Source: Sphingomonas soli NBRC 100801
Lineage (GTDB): Bacteria > Pseudomonadota > Alphaproteobacteria > Sphingomonadales > Sphingomonadaceae
DNA length: 64,000 nucleotides
Assembly (NCBI RefSeq): GCF_001591025.1
Contig: NZ_BCTZ01000009.1
Span: 1-64,000, forward strand
Direction: 5' to 3'
Shown here: one piece after another, positions 34,881 to 43,405 of the stretch
Layout of the letters: each line of letters starts with the position of its first letter
Numbering within the stretch: the stretch's first letter is position 1
Translations under genes and position numbers: made by a program
Notes under the pieces: generated by a model
The model's input: only the letters and a program-made list of their open reading frames with translations
Database searches by the model: none
Told to the model about the DNA's origin: nothing

Positions 34881-35897
34881 ATGTATTCGCGTCACATAAT
34901 TGCGTACTCGGCGGACACAGTCACCGCCGCACGGTTTTTAAACGAAATCGTCGCAGATTATTCGCCGGTCGTGCTGCGCGGCGTGGCGCGGGACTGGCCG
35001 CTTGTGCAGGCGGCAGCACGATCGGATCAGTCCGTTCTGGAATATCTGCTGAGCTTCGACCGGGGCGCGGCGGTGGAGGCATTCGTGGGCCCGCCCGCGA
35101 TCAAGGGACGCTTTTTCTACGCGCCCGATATGCGCGGCTTCAATTTCGAACGGCGCAAAGGGCCTCTGGCGGACCTGCTTCGCTACGTGCTGGCGCTCGC
35201 CGGGCGTGAGGATGCGCCATCGGTATATGCCGGCGCGCTGGAGACGCCCGCCGCCCTGCCCGGCCTGGCCGAAGCCAATCCGATGCCGCTGGTGGAGGGG
35301 CTGGGTGCCGATCCGCGCATCTGGGTGGGCAACGCATCCACCGTGAGCACCCATTTCGATGCATCGGACAATATCGCAGTCGTTGCTGCGGGGCGGCGAC
35401 GCTTCACGCTGTTTCCCCCCAATCAGATCCACAACCTCTATGTCGGCCCGCTCGACTATAACATGGCCGGGCAACCCGCGAGCATGGTGGAGCTCAACAA
35501 CCCGGATTTCGACCGCTACCCGCGCTTCCGCGAGGCGCTGGATCACGCGCTGATCGTTGAACTGGAGCCGGGAGACGCGATCTACATCCCGGCGCTCTGG
35601 TGGCACCAGGTGGATGCGCTTTCGCCGTTCAACGTGCTGATGAATTACTGGTGGGCGGACTCTCCCGACATGGCGGCGCGCTTCGATGCGATGGTGCATG
35701 CCGTGCTGACGGTGAGCCACTTGCCCGAGAACCGCCGCGACGCCTGGCGGGCAATGTTCGACACCTTTGTGTTCAAGCGGCACGGCGAGCCCGCAGAACA
35801 TCTCGCGCCCGAGCACCGCAGCGTATTGGGCGCCCCCTCGCCGCGGCTGCGCGACTATATCCGGGCCTATCTGATGCGGGGACTTGGGCGACCTTGA
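34881..35897 (+). CDS. JmjC/cupin-8-like Fe(II)/2-oxoglutarate-dependent oxygenase
   Basis: This 338-residue cytoplasmic protein of the cupin-8 (JmjC-like) type found beside TonB receptors and halogenases has iron ligands His158 and Asp160 (STHFDAS) and distal His242 (WWHQVDAL). It also has FPPNQIHNLYVGP, WVG and the P-VLRG N-terminal block of this family. Characterised relatives hydroxylate protein side chains, and the substrate here is unknown. No strong ribosome-binding site precedes the ATG at 34881, and no other in-frame start lies nearby. It follows the receptor's terminator, so it has its own promoter, sharing the 31-bp element with the receptor. Confidence 0.85.
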   Translation: MYSRHIIAYSADTVTAARFLNEIVADYSPVVLRGVARDWPLVQAAARSDQSVLEYLLSFDRGAAVEAFVGPPAIKGRFFYAPDMRGFNFERRKGPLADLLRYVLALAGREDAPSVYAGALETPAALPGLAEANPMPLVEGLGADPRIWVGNASTVSTHFDASDNIAVVAAGRRRFTLFPPNQIHNLYVGPLDYNMAGQPASMVELNNPDFDRYPRFREALDHALIVELEPGDAIYIPALWWHQVDALSPFNVLMNYWWADSPDMAARFDAMVHAVLTVSHLPENRRDAWRAMFDTFVFKRHGEPAEHLAPEHRSVLGAPSPRLRDYIRAYLMRGLGRP

Positions 35898-36032
35898 GCC
35901 AGAACTCCACTTAGCTTCCTTCCTGCGGATCTGAAACTCTGTTGCCCAGTGGCGCAACATGGCTGCGCATGAGATGGGGGGCAGCATGGCAACTTCACCG
36001 CATTCAGGACAGCAGGTCGGAGCGATGCGTCG

Positions 36033-38189
36033 CTAGCCGTTCCCCGGCGCATAGCGATTGTTGATCGCCTTGTAATGTTCGAGGTCGTGTGGCGGCGCGG
36101 CGTGGCCGACGGGTAGCGGGCGCTTGGAGATCGACTGGAAATAGGCGATCGAAGCGTCGCGCCACCATTTGGCTTCCTCATGCTGGATCGCGAGGAAATC
36201 GCGCACCTCGGACCAGCGGCGGGCATCGACCTTGTCCTTCAGCCCATCCCACCGCGCCTGCATCGCGGCGACGGCCTCAACGCCGGCATCGTAGCGGACG
36301 ACCAGCTCGTCCCACAGCGTGCGGCCGGACTGCATCTTGCGATCCCAGGGCACGTGGTGGAACCAGAGCAGCAGGTTTTCGGGCACCTTCTTCGGATCGC
36401 CCCAGAGTCTGGCGACTTCCGGCGCATATTGGCTGAGCGCGTCGCTGCCGGTCTTGGTCCGGTCGAAGCCGATGCCGTTCGCATCGGCCTTGTGATAATA
36501 GACCGGGTTCCATTCGGGCCGCGCCAGATCCGCGACCCAGGGGCCGGGACCATAATGGTGGCCGGTCGCCATCAGATGGGTGAGCCCGAGCGGGGTCATG
36601 TAATCGACCACCGCCTCGCGCGAACCCATCATCATCGCGACGATCGGATCGACGAGCGCGGGATCATTGCCCCAGGTCAGCCCCGCCCAGTCGCGCGCGA
36701 TCGCATGTGCCGAGGCATCGGGATCCCAGGCGAAGCGGCCGAACGCGTACCAGTTCGCCTGATCGAATTGCGAACCCGACCAGTTCAGGTCGTTGCCCAC
36801 ATTGGCGACCCCCGCCATGCCGGTGACCGCGCCGGGCGCGACCGGGGTTTCGATCACTTTCGCGACCGTGCTGCCCTTTGCGGGGCGGAAGGTGTCGGCC
36901 TCCAGCACCTCCTCCCACATCGGCCCGAGATAGGCCAAGTGCGTGGCGAAGCCGAGATATTCCTTGGTGATCTGGAATTCCATCATCAGCGGCGTCCGGG
37001 GCATCGCGCCGAACAGCGGATGGAAGGGCTCGCGCGGCTGGAAGTCGATCGCGCCGTTCTTGACCTGCACGAGCACATTGTCGCGAAACTTGCCGTCGAG
37101 GGGCTTGAAGTCGGTATAGGCCTGTTTGTGGCGGTCTTCGGGGTTTTCCGCAGCATAGACAAAGGCGCGCCACATCACCACGCCGCCATGGGCTTTAAGC
37201 GCATCCGCGAACATGTTGGCGCCGTCGGCATGGCTGCGGTGATAGTCGTTGGGCCCGGGCTGGCCTTCGGAGTTCGCCTTGACCAGGAAGCCGCCGAAAT
37301 CGGGGATGACGCCATAGATCTCGTCGATCTTGGCCTTCCACCACGCGGCGACGCCGGGATCGAGCGGATCGGCGGTCTTCATCCCGCCAATCTCGATCGG
37401 CGCGGAGAAGCGCGCTGTGAGATAGACTTTGATCCCATAAGGCCGAAAGACCTCGGCGAGCGCCTTCACCTTCTGCAGCCATTCGGGCTTGAGCACTTCG
37501 GCATTGGCGTTGACGTTGGTCAGCACCACGCCGTTGATTCCGATCGATGCATTGGCGCGGGCATAATCGGTGTAGCGCGGATCCTTGTATCCCGGCAGCT
37601 TTTGCCAGTCCCAGATCGACCAGCCCGAATAGCCGCGCTCGACATGGCGATCGAGATTGTCCCAGTGATTGAGGACGCGAAGCTGGAGCTTGGGTTTGTC
37701 GATAATGTCTAGCTTGTCGATCGGCTGGCCGAGCTGGATGCGCTTCAGGAACGCGAACACGCCGTAAAGGACGCCCACATCGGTGTTTCCGGCAATGATC
37801 GTGACCTGCTTGCCCTCGATCACGACGCTGCGGAGCAGATAGCCTTCCCGGCCCAGGCTCGCGAGCGGCAGGCCGAGCGGCGCGATATGCGGGGATTCAC
37901 CGGTACCCAGGACGATCCCGCCATCGGCCTGCACGGTGTGGCGCTGGACGATCTGATAGCCGAGCATCGCGCTCAATCCGGTGCGCAACTCGCGAGCCGC
38001 GGCTTCCATTGTGGGGCGGTGCGTCTGGGCGGTGAAATAGCCGCCCACGACCTGCCCGACACGCTCTTTCGCGCCGGAGTCGAGCGGCTGATAGCGCAGC
38101 CAAAGGTCGTATCCGGTCTCCGCACATGCCTGATTCGGCACGGCAAAAATCCAAAACACAGACAAAATTGCCAGCAATATCCGACGCAT
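36033..38189 (-). CDS. GH67 alpha-glucuronidase, exported
   Basis: This 718-residue enzyme has a signal peptide cleaved near residue 23 and releases (4-O-methyl-)D-glucuronic acid from the non-reducing end of aldouronic acids. Catalytic residues by family analogy are acid Glu308 (VKANSEGQPGP), Asp382 (KNGAIDFQPREP) and Glu410 (QITKEYLG). The full-length GH67 layout, with an N-terminal hexosaminidase-like domain, a barrel and a helical C-terminus, is present. ATG 38189 is preferred because GAGAGG lies 7 bp upstream. The in-frame ATG at 38195 has the site too close. It is divergent from mannonate dehydratase around a perfect operator, tying glucuronate release to its catabolism. Confidence 0.93.
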   Translation of the reverse strand: MRRILLAILSVFWIFAVPNQACAETGYDLWLRYQPLDSGAKERVGQVVGGYFTAQTHRPTMEAAARELRTGLSAMLGYQIVQRHTVQADGGIVLGTGESPHIAPLGLPLASLGREGYLLRSVVIEGKQVTIIAGNTDVGVLYGVFAFLKRIQLGQPIDKLDIIDKPKLQLRVLNHWDNLDRHVERGYSGWSIWDWQKLPGYKDPRYTDYARANASIGINGVVLTNVNANAEVLKPEWLQKVKALAEVFRPYGIKVYLTARFSAPIEIGGMKTADPLDPGVAAWWKAKIDEIYGVIPDFGGFLVKANSEGQPGPNDYHRSHADGANMFADALKAHGGVVMWRAFVYAAENPEDRHKQAYTDFKPLDGKFRDNVLVQVKNGAIDFQPREPFHPLFGAMPRTPLMMEFQITKEYLGFATHLAYLGPMWEEVLEADTFRPAKGSTVAKVIETPVAPGAVTGMAGVANVGNDLNWSGSQFDQANWYAFGRFAWDPDASAHAIARDWAGLTWGNDPALVDPIVAMMMGSREAVVDYMTPLGLTHLMATGHHYGPGPWVADLARPEWNPVYYHKADANGIGFDRTKTGSDALSQYAPEVARLWGDPKKVPENLLLWFHHVPWDRKMQSGRTLWDELVVRYDAGVEAVAAMQARWDGLKDKVDARRWSEVRDFLAIQHEEAKWWRDASIAYFQSISKRPLPVGHAAPPHDLEHYKAINNRYAPGNG

Positions 38190-38250
38190 CGTCATCCTCT
38201 CGCCCGTGCGGTCATGTGCCGCCGTTGACAAGCCGATAGCAGCTTGCTTT

Positions 38251-38264
38251 TGGTAGCGCTACCA
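38251..38264. promoter_or_regulatory. XylR operator between GH67 and mannonate dehydratase
   Basis: TGGTAGCGCTACCA is a perfect 14-bp palindrome, midway between the divergent starts. TTGACA at 38225-38230 fits a rightward -35 hexamer with the operator over the -10. Confidence 0.9.
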
Positions 38265-38318
38265 GACAAGCGGCGCGCCACATGGCACCGCAAATTGAGG
38301 GAGGGGGCAATCGCACGC

Positions 38319-39530
38319 ATGGCTGAAATAATATCGGCGCGCGTGATCGTCACCTGCCCCGGCCGCAATTTCGTGACGCTGCGCATCGAAACGCGCGCCG
38401 GCGTCTATGGACTGGGCGACGCGACGCTCAACGGCCGCGAGCTGGCGGTGGCGAGCTACCTGAACGACCATGTCATCCCCTGTCTGATCGGGCGCGATGC
38501 GCATCGGATCGAGGATATCTGGCAGTATCTGTACAAGGGCGCGTACTGGCGGCGCGGGCCCGTGACGATGAGCGCGATCGGCGCGGTCGACATGGCGCTG
38601 TGGGACATCAAGGGAAAGATGGCGGGGCTGCCGGTCTATCAGCTTCTGGGCGGCGCCAGCCGCGAAGGATGCATGGTCTATGGCCATGCCAATGGCGCGG
38701 ACATCGAGGAGACGATCGAGGCTGCGATCGCCCATGTCGAGCAGGGGTACAAGGCAGTCCGTCTGCAATCGGGCGTGCCGGGGCTGGCCGCAACCTATGG
38801 CGTGGCGAAGGCTGGCGAGCGCTACGAGCCGGCCGATGGCGCGCTGCCGACCGAGAGCCTGTGGTCCACCGAGAAATATATGCGCTCGGTCGCGCCGCTG
38901 TTTGAAAAGGCGCGCGAAGCGCTGGGGTGGGACGTGCACCTCCTCCACGACGTCCACCATCGGCTGACGCCGATCGAGGCCGGGAGGCTGGGCCGCGAAC
39001 TGGAGCCTTACCGTCCCTTCTGGGTAGAGGATCCGACCCCGGCGGAGAACCAGGCGGCCTTCCGCCTGATCCGCCAGCACACCAATGTTCCGCTTGCGGT
39101 GGGCGAGGTGTTCAATTCGATCTGGGACGCCAAGCAGCTGATCGAAGAGCAGTTGATCGATTATGTCCGCACGACGATCGTGCATGCAGGCGGTATCACC
39201 CATATCCGCCGCATCGCCGCGCTGGCCGATCTCTATCAGGTCCGCACCGGCTGCCATGGCGCGACCGATCTGTCGCCCGTCACCATGGCGGCTGCGCTGC
39301 ATTTCGGGCTGTCGGTGCCCAATTTCGGCATCCAGGAGCTCATGCCGCACACCGAATTGACCAACACGGTCTTTCCCCATGCCTATTCGTACAGGCATGG
39401 CATGATGCATCCGGGCGACGCGCCGGGGCTTGGCATCGAGATCGACGAGGAACTGGCGGCCAAATACGAATATACGCGGGCGTTTCTTCCCGTGGCCCGT
39501 CTCGAAGACGGCACGATGTTCAACTGGTGA
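38319..39530 (+). CDS. manD: D-mannonate dehydratase, enolase superfamily
   Basis: This 403-residue enzyme, almost the size of the Novosphingobium ManD, dehydrates D-mannonate to 2-keto-3-deoxy-D-gluconate. Metal ligands are Asp211 (LLHDVHH), Glu237 (WVEDPTP) and Glu263 (VGEVFNS). Catalytic residues by analogy are Arg148, Tyr160 and His213. It would act downstream of glucuronate released by GH67, after isomerisation and reduction by enzymes not in this window. The ATG at 38319 has GAGGGAGGGGG upstream. It forms an operon with GH10 (13-bp gap). Confidence 0.92.
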   Translation: MAEIISARVIVTCPGRNFVTLRIETRAGVYGLGDATLNGRELAVASYLNDHVIPCLIGRDAHRIEDIWQYLYKGAYWRRGPVTMSAIGAVDMALWDIKGKMAGLPVYQLLGGASREGCMVYGHANGADIEETIEAAIAHVEQGYKAVRLQSGVPGLAATYGVAKAGERYEPADGALPTESLWSTEKYMRSVAPLFEKAREALGWDVHLLHDVHHRLTPIEAGRLGRELEPYRPFWVEDPTPAENQAAFRLIRQHTNVPLAVGEVFNSIWDAKQLIEEQLIDYVRTTIVHAGGITHIRRIAALADLYQVRTGCHGATDLSPVTMAAALHFGLSVPNFGIQELMPHTELTNTVFPHAYSYRHGMMHPGDAPGLGIEIDEELAAKYEYTRAFLPVARLEDGTMFNW

Positions 39531-39543
39531 GCGGGGCAACGCG

Positions 39544-40689
39544 ATGATGAAGCGACGCGAGATTCTGGCCGGAGCCGCCGCGCTGGGCGGAGCGGCGCTT
39601 GCCTCTCCTGCGCTGGCGATGCAGGCCGCGGCGGGGCTCAACGACGCCGCAAAGGCCAAGGGCATGCGGTTTGGCGCCTGCACAGCCTGGAGCGCGGCCG
39701 GCGCAGACAGCGGCTCCTTCGCCAACCCCGCCTATGCCGCGCTGCTGGAGCGCGATTGCGGCATATTGGTCGCGGAAAACGAGATGAAGTGGCAGGCGCT
39801 GCGGCCCGACGCGAAAACCTTCACCGTCGAGCGCTTTGCCGACATGCTCGACTTTGCCGAGGCTCGGGGCATGGCGATGCGCGGCCACACTCTGCTGTGG
39901 CACAAGACGCAATACTTCCCGAAATGGCTGAACGAATATGACTTCGGCCCGACTCCCGCCAGGGAAGCGGAGCGGATTCTGACCCAGCATGTGAAGACCG
40001 TCTGCAAGCTCTATGGCGAACGGGTGATGAGCTTTGACGCGGTCAATGAGACCGTGGACGAGAAGACCGGAGCGCAGCGCCAATCCTCGCTCTCCAAAGC
40101 CTATGGCAGCGCCGATGCGATGGTCGACCACGCCTTTCACGTCGCGCGGCAATACGCGCCCAAGGCCGAGCTGGTGTACAATGATTATATGAGCTGGGAG
40201 TCGGGCAACGAGGCCCACCGCGCGGGCGTTCTCAAGCTGCTCGAGGGCTTCCGCACGCGCGGGGTGCCTTGCGACGCGCTAGGCGTGCAATCGCATATCG
40301 GGCTGAGCCCCGGAGGCACCGTCGGCGCGCTGGTCAGCAAGCAGGAGAAACCCTGGCGCGAATTCCTCGATGCCGTAGTCGCGATGGGCTATAAGCTGGT
40401 GGTCACCGAATTCGACGTGAACGACAGGGCGCTGCCGACCGACCCCGATATCCGCGACGGGATCATCGCGAATTACGCGGGTGCCTATCTGGAAATCATG
40501 TTCAGCTATCCGCAGCTCAAGGACGTGCTCGCCTGGGGCATGTGCGACAAATATGGCTGGCTGAACGGCTTCCGGCCGCGTGCCGACAAGACCCATCAGC
40601 GCGCCACGCCCTATGGCGCGGATTTCAAGCCCAAGGCGCTGTACCGCGCAATCCGGGACGCGTTCGACGCCGCACCCGTGCGCAGTTGA
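39544..40689 (+). CDS. GH10 endo-1,4-beta-xylanase, exported
   Basis: This 381-residue enzyme has a twin-arginine-like signal (KRREILAGAAALGGAAL) and a single GH10 barrel without a carbohydrate-binding module. Glu169 (DAVNE) is the acid/base and Glu289 (VVTEFDVND) the nucleophile. The WH motif (HTLLWHKTQ) and WGMCDKYGWL are also typical. It hydrolyses xylan or xylo-oligosaccharides, and without a binding module it may act mainly on imported oligomers in the periplasm. Co-transcription with manD places it in the XylR-controlled unit. Confidence 0.94.
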   Translation: MMKRREILAGAAALGGAALASPALAMQAAAGLNDAAKAKGMRFGACTAWSAAGADSGSFANPAYAALLERDCGILVAENEMKWQALRPDAKTFTVERFADMLDFAEARGMAMRGHTLLWHKTQYFPKWLNEYDFGPTPAREAERILTQHVKTVCKLYGERVMSFDAVNETVDEKTGAQRQSSLSKAYGSADAMVDHAFHVARQYAPKAELVYNDYMSWESGNEAHRAGVLKLLEGFRTRGVPCDALGVQSHIGLSPGGTVGALVSKQEKPWREFLDAVVAMGYKLVVTEFDVNDRALPTDPDIRDGIIANYAGAYLEIMFSYPQLKDVLAWGMCDKYGWLNGFRPRADKTHQRATPYGADFKPKALYRAIRDAFDAAPVRS

Positions 40690-40756
40690 AAAAAGCGTCG
40701 TCGTGCGTTCATCTTCCGCCTGCTAGGGAGGCCGGGAATCGGCGGAGGGCGGGAGG

Positions 40757-41758
40757 ATGACGGCGCAAGCCGGGCAGCGCGAGGCTTTGACCCATGCCCT
40801 GCTGGGTGAGGGCGGGCTGGACGCGCCTGCGATCCAGTCGCTCGCCGACGCGATCGGCCGGGAGCATGCCGCCGCGCACCCCGCGAGCCCGGAAGCCTTT
40901 CGCGCGCTGCTCGACAGAAAGGCACGCACGCCTGCCCAGCGCGCGGAGCTTGGCCGGCACGCGCCGCAGATCGACCGCCGCGTAGCCGCAAAGCGCATTC
41001 GCGCGCTTGGTGAGGGCGATGCGGACATATTGTTCGACCTGGCCCGGCCACTCGCGGCGCTGGCCAGCCTCGGCCGCACGGACGACGCCAATCTGTTGGC
41101 AAACCGCTATCTCGATGTGACGCCGCAGGGCGCGTCCGGCTGGGCGCTGCTGCCGCTCTATATGTCGCTGCATGTGGAGGATGATGCGCTGGCGGATGCG
41201 ATCCTTGCCCCTGCCCCGCCCCGCCTGGTGGCGATCGGCGGGCTTTCGGGGACCGGCAAATCAACGCTTGCCCGGCTGGTTGGTCACCGGATCGGACGCC
41301 CGCCCGGCGCCCGCGTGTTGCGATCCGACGTCTTCCGCAAGCGCCTTGCGGGCGTGCCGCCGGAAACACGCCTGCCCTCCGCGCATTATACGAGGCTGAA
41401 TGACCAGCACACCTATCAGGCGCTGTACGAATCGGCGGACGACCACCTGGCCTGTGGCAACAGCGTGATCCTCGACGCCGTCTTCATGAACCGCAGCGAG
41501 CGCGACGTGGCGGCTGCCCTCGCCCATCGCCACCGCGTGCCCTTTACCGGCATCTGGCTGGAAGCCCCGGAGAGGGACCGGCTCGCCCGCGTGGCCGCGC
41601 GCAGCGGAGACGCTTCGGACGCAGGCGTGGAGGTGGCGCGCGAGCAATCGCGGCGGCCGGTGGGCGTATTGGCCGAATGGCACCGCATCCGCGTCAATCG
41701 CCCGATCGAACTGATCGTCTCAGCGACGCGCGCGGCGCTCGACAGGACTCGCCGATGA
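40757..41758 (+). CDS. P-loop kinase (AAA_33/zeta-like) with remnant aminoglycoside-phosphotransferase-like N-terminus
   Basis: This 333-residue protein has a C-terminal P-loop kinase domain with Walker A GGLSGTGKST (161-170), RSDVFRK and a DAVFMNRSER block. It is similar to the ATPase half of a two-domain family whose N-terminal half is an APH-like kinase. The N-terminal 150 residues keep the linker pattern of that family (ADILFDLARPLAALASLG, ANRYLDVT, LLPLYMSLH) but lack an APH catalytic loop. The substrate is unknown, with small molecules or sugars possible. Its stop overlaps the start of the PfkB gene, so the two are coupled. Confidence 0.75.
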   Translation: MTAQAGQREALTHALLGEGGLDAPAIQSLADAIGREHAAAHPASPEAFRALLDRKARTPAQRAELGRHAPQIDRRVAAKRIRALGEGDADILFDLARPLAALASLGRTDDANLLANRYLDVTPQGASGWALLPLYMSLHVEDDALADAILAPAPPRLVAIGGLSGTGKSTLARLVGHRIGRPPGARVLRSDVFRKRLAGVPPETRLPSAHYTRLNDQHTYQALYESADDHLACGNSVILDAVFMNRSERDVAAALAHRHRVPFTGIWLEAPERDRLARVAARSGDASDAGVEVAREQSRRPVGVLAEWHRIRVNRPIELIVSATRAALDRTRR

Positions 41759-42672
41759 TCGTCACGCTCACGCTCAACCCGGCCCTCGACGTCACGACCT
41801 GCACCCCAAAGGTGCAGCATACCCACAAATTGCGCTGCACCGCGCCGCGCTTCGATCCGGGCGGCGGCGGGGTCAATGTCGCGCGGGTGATCCATGGGCT
41901 GGGCGGCGAAGTCACCGCAGCGTTCCCGCAGGGCGGCGGCGCGGGCGACACCTTTGTGCAGTTGCTCCGCGCGGCGGGCGTGACGATCGCGCCTGTGCCG
42001 ATCGAGGGCACGACGCGCGAAAGCATCACGGTCGATGAAGGCGATACGGGGCTGCAATATCGCTTCGTATTGCCCGGGCCGTCGCTCAGCGATGCAGAGA
42101 TCGAAGCGCTGCTGCGCGCCACCGCCATTCCCGGCGTGACGCATCTGGTGGTCAGCGGGAGCCTGCCGCCCGGATGCGATCCCAACATTATCAAGCGACT
42201 GGCGAAGGCTGCCCAAAGCCAGAATGCGAAGCTGGTGGTGGATACTTCGGGCGCTGCGCTGGCAGCCTGCGAAGATGCTGGCGTCTATCTGCTCAAGCCA
42301 AGCCTTCGGGAGGTCGAGGATCTGACCGGCACGCAGATCCGAAGCGAGCATGACGAGCTGGACGCCGCGCGATCGCTGCGCACGCGGGGATTCGCCGAGG
42401 TAATCATCCTATCGCTCGCCGAGCGCGGCGCACTACTGGTCGCCGGTGGCGTCGAGCGCAGGCTGCCGGCGATCCGGGTGGAAACGCAGAGCGCGGTCGG
42501 CGCGGGCGATTCGATGGTCGGCGCAGTCACGCTCGCGCTGGCGAAGGGCAGTCCGCTGGAGGACGCGCTTCGCTATGGCATCGCCGCAGGTGCCGCCACG
42601 CTGATGACCCCCGCGACCGAACTGGCTCGCCGCGACGACGTCGAACGGCTTTATGCGGCGATCTCGTCCTGA
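41755..42672 (+). CDS. pfkB: PfkB-family phosphofructokinase
   Basis: This 305-residue ribokinase-fold kinase belongs to the 1-PfK/Pfk-2 group, with LTLNPALDVTT at the N-terminus, GGGGVNVARVI, SGSLPPG and the catalytic GAGDSMVGA near the C-terminus. It phosphorylates fructose-6-phosphate or a similar hexose phosphate. Length matches E. coli Pfk-2. ATG overlaps the upstream stop (ATGA). No PTS genes are nearby, which makes fructose-1-phosphate a less likely substrate. Its 3' end overlaps the convergent ArsR gene by 22 bp. Confidence 0.88.
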   Translation: MIVTLTLNPALDVTTCTPKVQHTHKLRCTAPRFDPGGGGVNVARVIHGLGGEVTAAFPQGGGAGDTFVQLLRAAGVTIAPVPIEGTTRESITVDEGDTGLQYRFVLPGPSLSDAEIEALLRATAIPGVTHLVVSGSLPPGCDPNIIKRLAKAAQSQNAKLVVDTSGAALAACEDAGVYLLKPSLREVEDLTGTQIRSEHDELDAARSLRTRGFAEVIILSLAERGALLVAGGVERRLPAIRVETQSAVGAGDSMVGAVTLALAKGSPLEDALRYGIAAGAATLMTPATELARRDDVERLYAAISS

Positions 42673-42953
42673 GACGCCGAGCAGAACAGCCCGTGCAGCG
42701 CCTCGAGCATCTTCTCCGCATCCTTGCTGGCGAGCGAATAGAAGATCATCTGGCCGGAACGGCGCGCGGCGACCATCCCCTCGCGGCGAAGAAGCGCCAA
42801 TTGCTGCGACACCGCAGTGTCGCGCGAGCCCGTCAGGCGAGCGAGTTCCCCGACGGATTTTTCGCCATCGAGAAGGTGACACAACAGGAGCAGTCGGCTG
42901 CGCCCGGACAGGGCCTTAAGGAACAGCGACGCTCGGTCGACTACGGCAATCAT
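42651..42953 (-). CDS. ArsR-family regulator resembling SqrR/BigR persulfide sensors
   Basis: This winged-helix repressor of about 100 residues lacks the ELCVCDL arsenic motif. It has two cysteines, Cys25 (LLLLCHLLDGEKSVGEL) and Cys91 (LHGLFCSAS), in places matching the redox pair of SqrR/BigR regulators. Such proteins derepress when the cysteines form a persulfide bridge. The start is set at ATG 42953, and a GTG four codons earlier is possible. No sulfide-oxidation gene is adjacent. A perfect palindrome lies 87 bp upstream. Confidence 0.82.
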   Translation of the reverse strand: MIAVVDRASLFLKALSGRSRLLLLCHLLDGEKSVGELARLTGSRDTAVSQQLALLRREGMVAARRSGQMIFYSLASKDAEKMLEALHGLFCSASQDEIAA

Positions 42954-43039
42954 ATCGTCTTTCACGGGGCGACAGCTAGGAAGGAACGGACCGGAAGGCA
43001 ACTGCTATCTCACGGAAAGCCAAGGTGGTTTGGGCAAAA

Positions 43040-43058
43040 AATACCCATAATGGGTATT
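43040..43058. promoter_or_regulatory. Perfect palindrome, candidate ArsR operator
   Basis: AATACCCATAATGGGTATT is a perfect 19-bp inverted repeat with a single central base. It is located between the ArsR gene and the broken alkB. Its AT-ended symmetry fits ArsR-family operators. Confidence 0.65.
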
Positions 43059-43109
43059 CAGAAACCGCATGGCTTTCCCCATGCTTCCGGTCCATTTCCA
43101 GTATGTTTC

Positions 43110-43366
43110 ATGAAGGCAATGTTGCCCGATCTGTTTGACTTCGCAGCCCTTCCCGCGCTCGCTTACCGGGACAACGGCGTCTCCGCCGATCAAGAGTCCC
43201 GGTTTATCTCCGCGATCGATTCGGCGGGTAAGACGCCCCTCAAAATTCCAGGGCTGGACGGGCAAGCGGCTGACCGTCAGCTTCGGCGGGCGCTTACGAT
43301 CGCTACGAAGCGAGCGTCCGCCAGACCGATCCGCTTCCCGATAAGCTGCCGTCCCTCCGGCACTAG
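43110..43366 (+). pseudogene. Frameshifted remnant of an AlkB-like DNA/RNA demethylase gene
   Basis: Three consecutive frames give pieces of an AlkB-family protein in order. Frame one from ATG 43110 or 43119 reads LPDLFDFAALPALAYRDN and on to IDSAGKTP. The next frame reads KFQGWTGKRLTVSFGG. The third reads YDRYEASVRQTDPLPDKL and ends at a TAG at 43364. These match the usual AlkB start (LFDF, then F-F-GW-GKR---SFG--YD). Two frame changes and the absence of the downstream iron-binding HxD/H region show that it is a dead, truncated copy. No single continuous reading frame explains this stretch. Confidence 0.7.
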
Positions 43367-43405
43367 CCGCGCCGATCGATCAACTCGATAGCGGAGCGGG
43401 GGCAG

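Noticed and set aside
31380..34895. A long open frame opposite the TonB receptor
   Set aside because: It is Arg/Glu/Ala-rich without recognisable motifs, while the receptor on the other strand has signal peptide, plug, barrel and terminator.
42651..42953. Arsenic-resistance regulator
   Set aside because: The metal-binding ELCVCDL motif is missing and no ars genes are adjacent.
43005..43265. A short minus-strand frame in the ArsR-GH1 interval
   Set aside because: No ribosome-binding site or family similarity, and it lies opposite the alkB remnant.
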